Source: Bacilli bacterium (GTDB lineage: Bacteria; Bacillota_I; Bacilli_A; ML615J-28; CAG-698). Taken from it: 34,993 bases of DNA. Below are positions 31,342 to 34,993 of this stretch, piece by piece. The notes below the pieces were generated by a model, which was not told the DNA's origin, did not search any database, and saw only the letters and a program-made list of their open reading frames with translations. Both the position numbers and the translations under genes were made by a program. How positions within the stretch are numbered: position 1 is the first letter of the stretch; each line of letters begins with the position of its first letter. Location: positions 1 through 34,993 of the forward strand of contig JAQUZE010000011.1 of NCBI GenBank assembly GCA_028691515.1, given 5' to 3'.

Positions 31342-32547
31342 ATGAAGAAATTTAAATATACAGCTATAAATGCCGATAAGAAAAAATTTACTGGTACTTT
31401 TATGGCTGAAGATGAAGAAAGTTTAAGAGAACAATTGATTTTACAAAAATTATATTTAGTAAAATCAAGAGCTGTTTCTTTTAAACCCCCGAATGCTTTT
31501 TTCTCCGTATCCGGAAAAGTAAAAGTAGGGGAATTAACGACATTCTGTCGGCAATTTTCTATAATGATTAGTTCTGGTATATTAGCAATTGATTGTTTGT
31601 CTGTTTTAAAAAGTCAATCGTATACTGGTTATTTTAAAAAAGTATTAGAAGAAATGCATGAGGATGTTAAAGCAGGAAAACTAATTTCTGAAGCTATGGA
31701 AAAGCATAAGAATGCTTTCCCTGAGTTTTTTAGAAGTATGACTTATGTTGGTGAGATGAGTGGGACACTTGATAAAGTTTTAGTCAGTTTAGCTGATTAT
31801 TTTGAAAGTGATAGTAAATTAAAAGCAAAGACTAAATCAGCAATGGTTTATCCAATTATGCTTCTTGTTATGTTAGTTGGTGTTGTTATGTTAATGATGA
31901 TTTTTGTTATTCCAACATTTAGAGATTCACTTGCAGCACTTGATGTTGAAATGCCAGCATTAACAATGACTATTTTTAATTTTAGTGAGTATTTAATTGC
32001 TAATTGGATGCAAATATTTTTATATGTTTTTGTTATCTTTTTTCTACTTTCTATGTTTGGTAAAACCAAAAAAGGAAGATATGTATATGATACTATAAAA
32101 TTAAAAATACCAATTATTAAAAATATTCAAGTAAATAAAGCTAGTTCTAAATTTGCAAGAGCATTTGGTTTATTAATTGGTAGTGGAATGGATATAGTTG
32201 AGGCAATGTCTATAGTTTCAATTGTTTTAGGAAATAAAAATATTGAAAAACGTTTTAAAGTTTCAGCAGAAGCTGTTACTCAAGGCAAAACCTTGACTTC
32301 AGCTTTAAATGAAGAAAAAATTTTTCCTGATATGTTAATACAGATGATATCAATTGGAGAAAAGACAGATTCAATAGATGAAGTATTATTAAAATCTTGT
32401 GCATTTTTTGATGATCTTGTTGAAAGATCTTTGTCAAGACTAACTACTATATTACAACCTATTATGTTACTTATAATGGGATTATCTGTTGGAGTTATAT
32501 TCTATGCTATTTATTCACCAATGTTATCAATTATGACTGGGCTTTAA
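31342..32547 (+). CDS. pilC: Type IV pilus inner-membrane platform protein
   Basis: A 401-aa PilC/GspF-family platform protein. It opens KFKYTAINADKKKFTGTF, typical of the family. Two repeated GspF domains follow: LTTFCRQFSIMISSGILAID (about 65-85) with FPEFFRSMTYVGEMSGTLD, and KFARAFGLLIGSGMDIVEAM (about 270-290) with FPDMLIQMISIGEKTDSID. Transmembrane helices lie near 170-190, 220-240 and 375-395. It couples the PilB motor to pilin polymerisation. GGAGGAG lies just before the ATG, and pilB follows after 32 bases. Gene order pilC-pilB is reversed from many clusters but not odd in itself. Confidence 0.93.
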   Translation: MKKFKYTAINADKKKFTGTFMAEDEESLREQLILQKLYLVKSRAVSFKPPNAFFSVSGKVKVGELTTFCRQFSIMISSGILAIDCLSVLKSQSYTGYFKKVLEEMHEDVKAGKLISEAMEKHKNAFPEFFRSMTYVGEMSGTLDKVLVSLADYFESDSKLKAKTKSAMVYPIMLLVMLVGVVMLMMIFVIPTFRDSLAALDVEMPALTMTIFNFSEYLIANWMQIFLYVFVIFFLLSMFGKTKKGRYVYDTIKLKIPIIKNIQVNKASSKFARAFGLLIGSGMDIVEAMSIVSIVLGNKNIEKRFKVSAEAVTQGKTLTSALNEEKIFPDMLIQMISIGEKTDSIDEVLLKSCAFFDDLVERSLSRLTTILQPIMLLIMGLSVGVIFYAIYSPMLSIMTGL

Positions 32548-32579
32548 TAAATATTTTGTAAAAAGAAGGAGGATCTTTA

Positions 32580-34271
32580 ATGAATTTAAATTTTGAATTA
32601 TTACAATTCTTTGCATATAAGAAAGTAATTAAACGAAGACAGATTAATGAAATACTTTCTGAATGTGAAAGATTAAAGATGCCTGCTGAAAAATATTTGA
32701 TTGCAAAAGATTATTGCACAGAAATTACAGCATTAGCTGCTATGGGTGAATTTTATTCTATGCCATATATAGAGCTTCCAATGTTAGAAATTGATGAGAG
32801 TTTAGTAGATAATTTTAGTTTACCATTTTTAAAGAAACAGAAAATAGTTCCTGTTTCTTTAGATAATGATGGGATTATGTTAGTTGCAGTTGCAAGACCA
32901 CTAGATTTTAATGCTTTATCATCTATTGCTACATTTTATTCTGGAAAGATAGAATTTATTTTAGTTCCAGGAGTTCAGATTGATATTTATGTAGATTCTG
33001 TTGTAGCTGTAAAATATACTGAAGATGCTTTGGATAATTTAAATAAAGATAAAGATAAAAGATTAATTAGTAAAGCCATGGGAGACCAAGACTTTAAAAT
33101 TGAGACTGAAAGTGATGTTATTAATGCGCCAGCTGTTAAATTTGTAGATTCTGTTATTAAAGAAGCTATTCCTTTTAGAGCTAGTGATATTCATATAGAA
33201 CCATTTGAAAGAAATGTTAAGGTAAGATATCGAATTGATGGAGAACTATCTGAAAGAGCTGTCTTTCCTTTGGAAAGTTATCCAGCTATTGCAGCAAGAA
33301 TTAAGATTGTTTCTGGAATGAGTATTTCTGAAAGAAGACTTCCTCAAGATGGCCGTATTAATTTAGTAATTAATGGAACTGAATATGATTTTCGTGTTTC
33401 TTCATTTCCAACAGTTTATGGTGAAAAAATAGTAATTCGTATTTTAGATAAATCTGCATTTAGTTTTTCAAGAACTAAATTAGGTTTTACTGATGAGGGT
33501 AATGCAGTTATTGATAAAATATTAGCTCATCCCCATGGAATAGTTTTATTATCAGGGCCAACTGGTTGTGGTAAGTCAACAACTCTTTATTCATTTTTAA
33601 GAGAATTAAATAAACCAAATGTTAATATTATTACGGTTGAAGATCCTGTAGAATATACTTTAGATGGAATAAACCAATCACAAGTAAATATAAAAGCTAA
33701 TTTAACTTTTGCTACTGCCTTAAGAAGTATTTTAAGACAAGATCCAGATATTATCATGATTGGTGAAATTCGAGATGAAGAAACAGCACAAATTGCTATT
33801 CGTGCTGCTATTACTGGACATTTAGTTTTTAGTACAATTCATACAAATGATGCACCAGGTGCATTAACAAGATTAGTTGATATGGGTGTGACTAATTATT
33901 TAGTTGCTGATGCTTTAGTTGGTGTTATATCACAAAGACTTGTAAAAAGATTATGTCCAGCTTGTAAAAAGAAAAGAAGAACTAATGCAAGAGAAATGGC
34001 TATTTTAGGTTTAGATAAACCAGTAAGTATTTATAGGCCTCAAGGATGTCAATTTTGTAATCAAACTGGTTATAGAGGAAGAACTGCAGTTCATGAAATT
34101 ATGTACTTAAATGATAAAATTAGAGATGCAATGGTAAAAGGTATGTCAGCAGAAGAGATAAGAGAAGTGGCAAAGAAAAATGGAATGATTTCTCTTTGGA
34201 ATGTTGGTAAAACTTATGTACTCCAAGGTATTACTAGTATTGAAGAATTAATGGGATTATATATGGAATAA
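32580..34271 (+). CDS. pilB: Type IV pilus extension ATPase
   Basis: A 563-aa GspE/PilB-family hexameric ATPase. The N-terminal GspE domain (about 1-150) is present, unlike in retraction PilT or short ComGA proteins. The core has Walker A GPTGCGKST with K332, the Asp box in ITVEDPVEYTLDG, Walker B DPDIIMIGEIRDEETA and the His box GHLVFSTIHTNDA. The tetracysteine zinc site is CPAC and CQFC, followed by GYRGRTAVHEI. All catalytic parts are intact, so it should power filament extension. GGAGG precedes the ATG. It is last in the operon and ends at a strong terminator; no pilT is in the window. Confidence 0.95.
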   Translation: MNLNFELLQFFAYKKVIKRRQINEILSECERLKMPAEKYLIAKDYCTEITALAAMGEFYSMPYIELPMLEIDESLVDNFSLPFLKKQKIVPVSLDNDGIMLVAVARPLDFNALSSIATFYSGKIEFILVPGVQIDIYVDSVVAVKYTEDALDNLNKDKDKRLISKAMGDQDFKIETESDVINAPAVKFVDSVIKEAIPFRASDIHIEPFERNVKVRYRIDGELSERAVFPLESYPAIAARIKIVSGMSISERRLPQDGRINLVINGTEYDFRVSSFPTVYGEKIVIRILDKSAFSFSRTKLGFTDEGNAVIDKILAHPHGIVLLSGPTGCGKSTTLYSFLRELNKPNVNIITVEDPVEYTLDGINQSQVNIKANLTFATALRSILRQDPDIIMIGEIRDEETAQIAIRAAITGHLVFSTIHTNDAPGALTRLVDMGVTNYLVADALVGVISQRLVKRLCPACKKKRRTNAREMAILGLDKPVSIYRPQGCQFCNQTGYRGRTAVHEIMYLNDKIRDAMVKGMSAEEIREVAKKNGMISLWNVGKTYVLQGITSIEELMGLYME

Positions 34272-34302
34272 AAAGAAACAATTTAAAATTGTTTCTTTTT
34301 AT
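34270..34302 (+). terminator. Intrinsic terminator ending the pilus operon
   Basis: AAAAGAAACAATT (34271-34283) pairs with AATTGTTTCTTTT (34287-34299) with a short loop and a T-run; the left arm begins in the pilB stop codon. Confidence 0.82.
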
Positions 34303-34334
34303 ACACTAATATTATTTTATGAATTAAAGATAAG

Positions 34335-34363
34335 TTGACATATATTTTTATTAGTGATAAAAT
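34335..34363 (+). promoter_or_regulatory. Strong promoter for the 147-aa membrane protein
   Basis: Perfect TTGACA (34335-34340), 17-base spacer, TAAAAT (34358-34363), with TGA directly before as an extended -10. It implies a leader of about 105 bases. Confidence 0.72.
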
Positions 34364-34478
34364 TAGTATATGTAAGTAAATTGTTTTGCATGACATTATA
34401 AAATTAGCAAATATTTTATAGTTTTATTTCAAAATTACTAGTTTATTTTTTTACAAAATAAATGGAAAGGCTTTCAAT

Positions 34479-34922
34479 ATGCTTATTTTATTTTTATACA
34501 TGATTGAAAACATAATAATAGCTCGATTTTTCGAAAGAAAAAACATGAAATTAGCTTCGGCTGCTCATGTAGTTTTTTTCGTGTTTTTTGGTTTTTATTT
34601 GCTATTTCCTCCATTTAGTAATTTCTCCGCATATAAAGAGCTTTTTATTAAAGAAGAGGTTTATGCTCTTTTGTCAGAAATAATAAATGGTCCATCACAA
34701 GTTTCTTATTTTACTTTTAGTATTTCTAGTTTTGTATCTTTAATAATGTTAATAATGTTAATTGTTAGTGCAACTTTAGTTGGCATTAAATTAGCTGAAT
34801 TATTTATTGAAATACATTCATTTATTAGAGAAGAAGATAACATCAATGAGAATTTTAACTGTATATATAAGTATGTACAGCCACTAAAAATATTTAAATT
34901 ATATTGTTCTTGGAGAAATTGA
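34479..34922 (+). CDS. Membrane protein of unknown function
   Basis: 147 aa, not recognised. Hydrophobic segments lie at about 1-15, 26-45 and 82-108, so two or three membrane helices. The loop between helix 2 and helix 3 is mixed (NFSAYKELFIKEEVYALLSE), and the C-terminal 35 residues are hydrophilic and end in KLYCSWRN with two cysteines in the last region. GGAAAGG lies eight bases before the ATG, and a consensus promoter upstream drives it separately from the pilus operon. TGA is the stop. A ribosome-site-like AAGGAG at about 34980-34986, at the window edge, suggests a following gene. Confidence 0.65.
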   Translation: MLILFLYMIENIIIARFFERKNMKLASAAHVVFFVFFGFYLLFPPFSNFSAYKELFIKEEVYALLSEIINGPSQVSYFTFSISSFVSLIMLIMLIVSATLVGIKLAELFIEIHSFIREEDNINENFNCIYKYVQPLKIFKLYCSWRN

Positions 34923-34993
34923 TTTTTTTGTTTTACCTAAAAGGTTATACTTCCTTTTCAAAAGTTAAAACAAAAAAATTAAGGAGAAAATTA

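Noticed and set aside
1-34993. Genetic code with TGA read as tryptophan (Mycoplasma type)
   Set aside because: Three genes end in TGA at places where the overlapping or following gene starts properly, and tryptophans in conserved motifs use TGG.
1-34993. CRISPR array, insertion sequence, prophage or tRNA genes
   Set aside because: No regularly spaced short repeats, transposase, integrase or phage-like genes, and no tRNA cloverleaf were seen on either strand.

Overview
The window is very AT-rich (under about 30% GC by eye), gene-dense DNA from a low-GC Gram-positive lineage. Nearly every gene has an AGGAGG-type ribosome binding site, and the clear promoters are TTGACA/TATAAT-like, often with a TGn extended -10. 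TAA is the usual stop. TGA also acts as a stop (genes ending at 8149, 9023 and 34922), so the genetic code looks standard. An anaerobic, amino-acid-fermenting member of the Bacilli/Mollicutes-related groups (Izemoplasma-, Haloplasma- or Acholeplasma-like) or of the Clostridia fits best. The RCC1 protein with DIT-type linkers and the InlB-repeat lipoprotein lean towards the former. This placement is inference.

1-5.7 kb holds assorted housekeeping and surface genes: a DegV-family protein; on the minus strand a membrane PAS-PAS-GGDEF-HD-GYP protein; a lemA plus TPM-domain lipoprotein pair; a small membrane-anchored unknown; and a zinc-ribbon protein.

5.8-13.4 kb is a branched-chain amino acid oxidation module. 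It has two tandem leucine dehydrogenase paralogues, a P-loop NTPase, a four-subunit 2-oxoacid:ferredoxin oxidoreductase (delta, alpha, beta, gamma), phosphate butyryltransferase and butyrate kinase. Together they would take Leu/Val/Ile to the 2-oxoacid, the acyl-CoA, the acyl phosphate, and finally ATP plus a branched fatty acid. A cre-like site lies just after the promoter of the second dehydrogenase.

13.5-18.5 kb encodes a 1278-aa lipoprotein (Ig-like and InlB-type repeats plus a zinc N-acetylmuramoyl-L-alanine amidase domain), followed by a seven-repeat RCC1 propeller protein without a signal peptide.

18.5-27.3 kb is a lysine fermentation operon: kal, kce, kdd, kamA, kamB, kamD, kamE, two CoA-transferase subunits and a MaoC-like hydratase. 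Its 230-nt leader holds a strong promoter, a cre-like site and a lysine riboswitch. The last bases of the riboswitch P1 helix overlap the foot of an intrinsic terminator, which predicts that lysine turns the operon on. No kamC is present here.

27.4-35 kb has a small minus-strand membrane protein and then a compact type IV pilus/pseudopilus operon: prepilin, pilM with an acidic insertion, prepilin, PilX-like pseudopilin, prepilin peptidase, pilC, pilB. It starts with a good promoter and a terminator-like leader hairpin. A last membrane protein of unknown function has its own strong promoter. A ribosome binding site at the right edge suggests another gene starting just outside.
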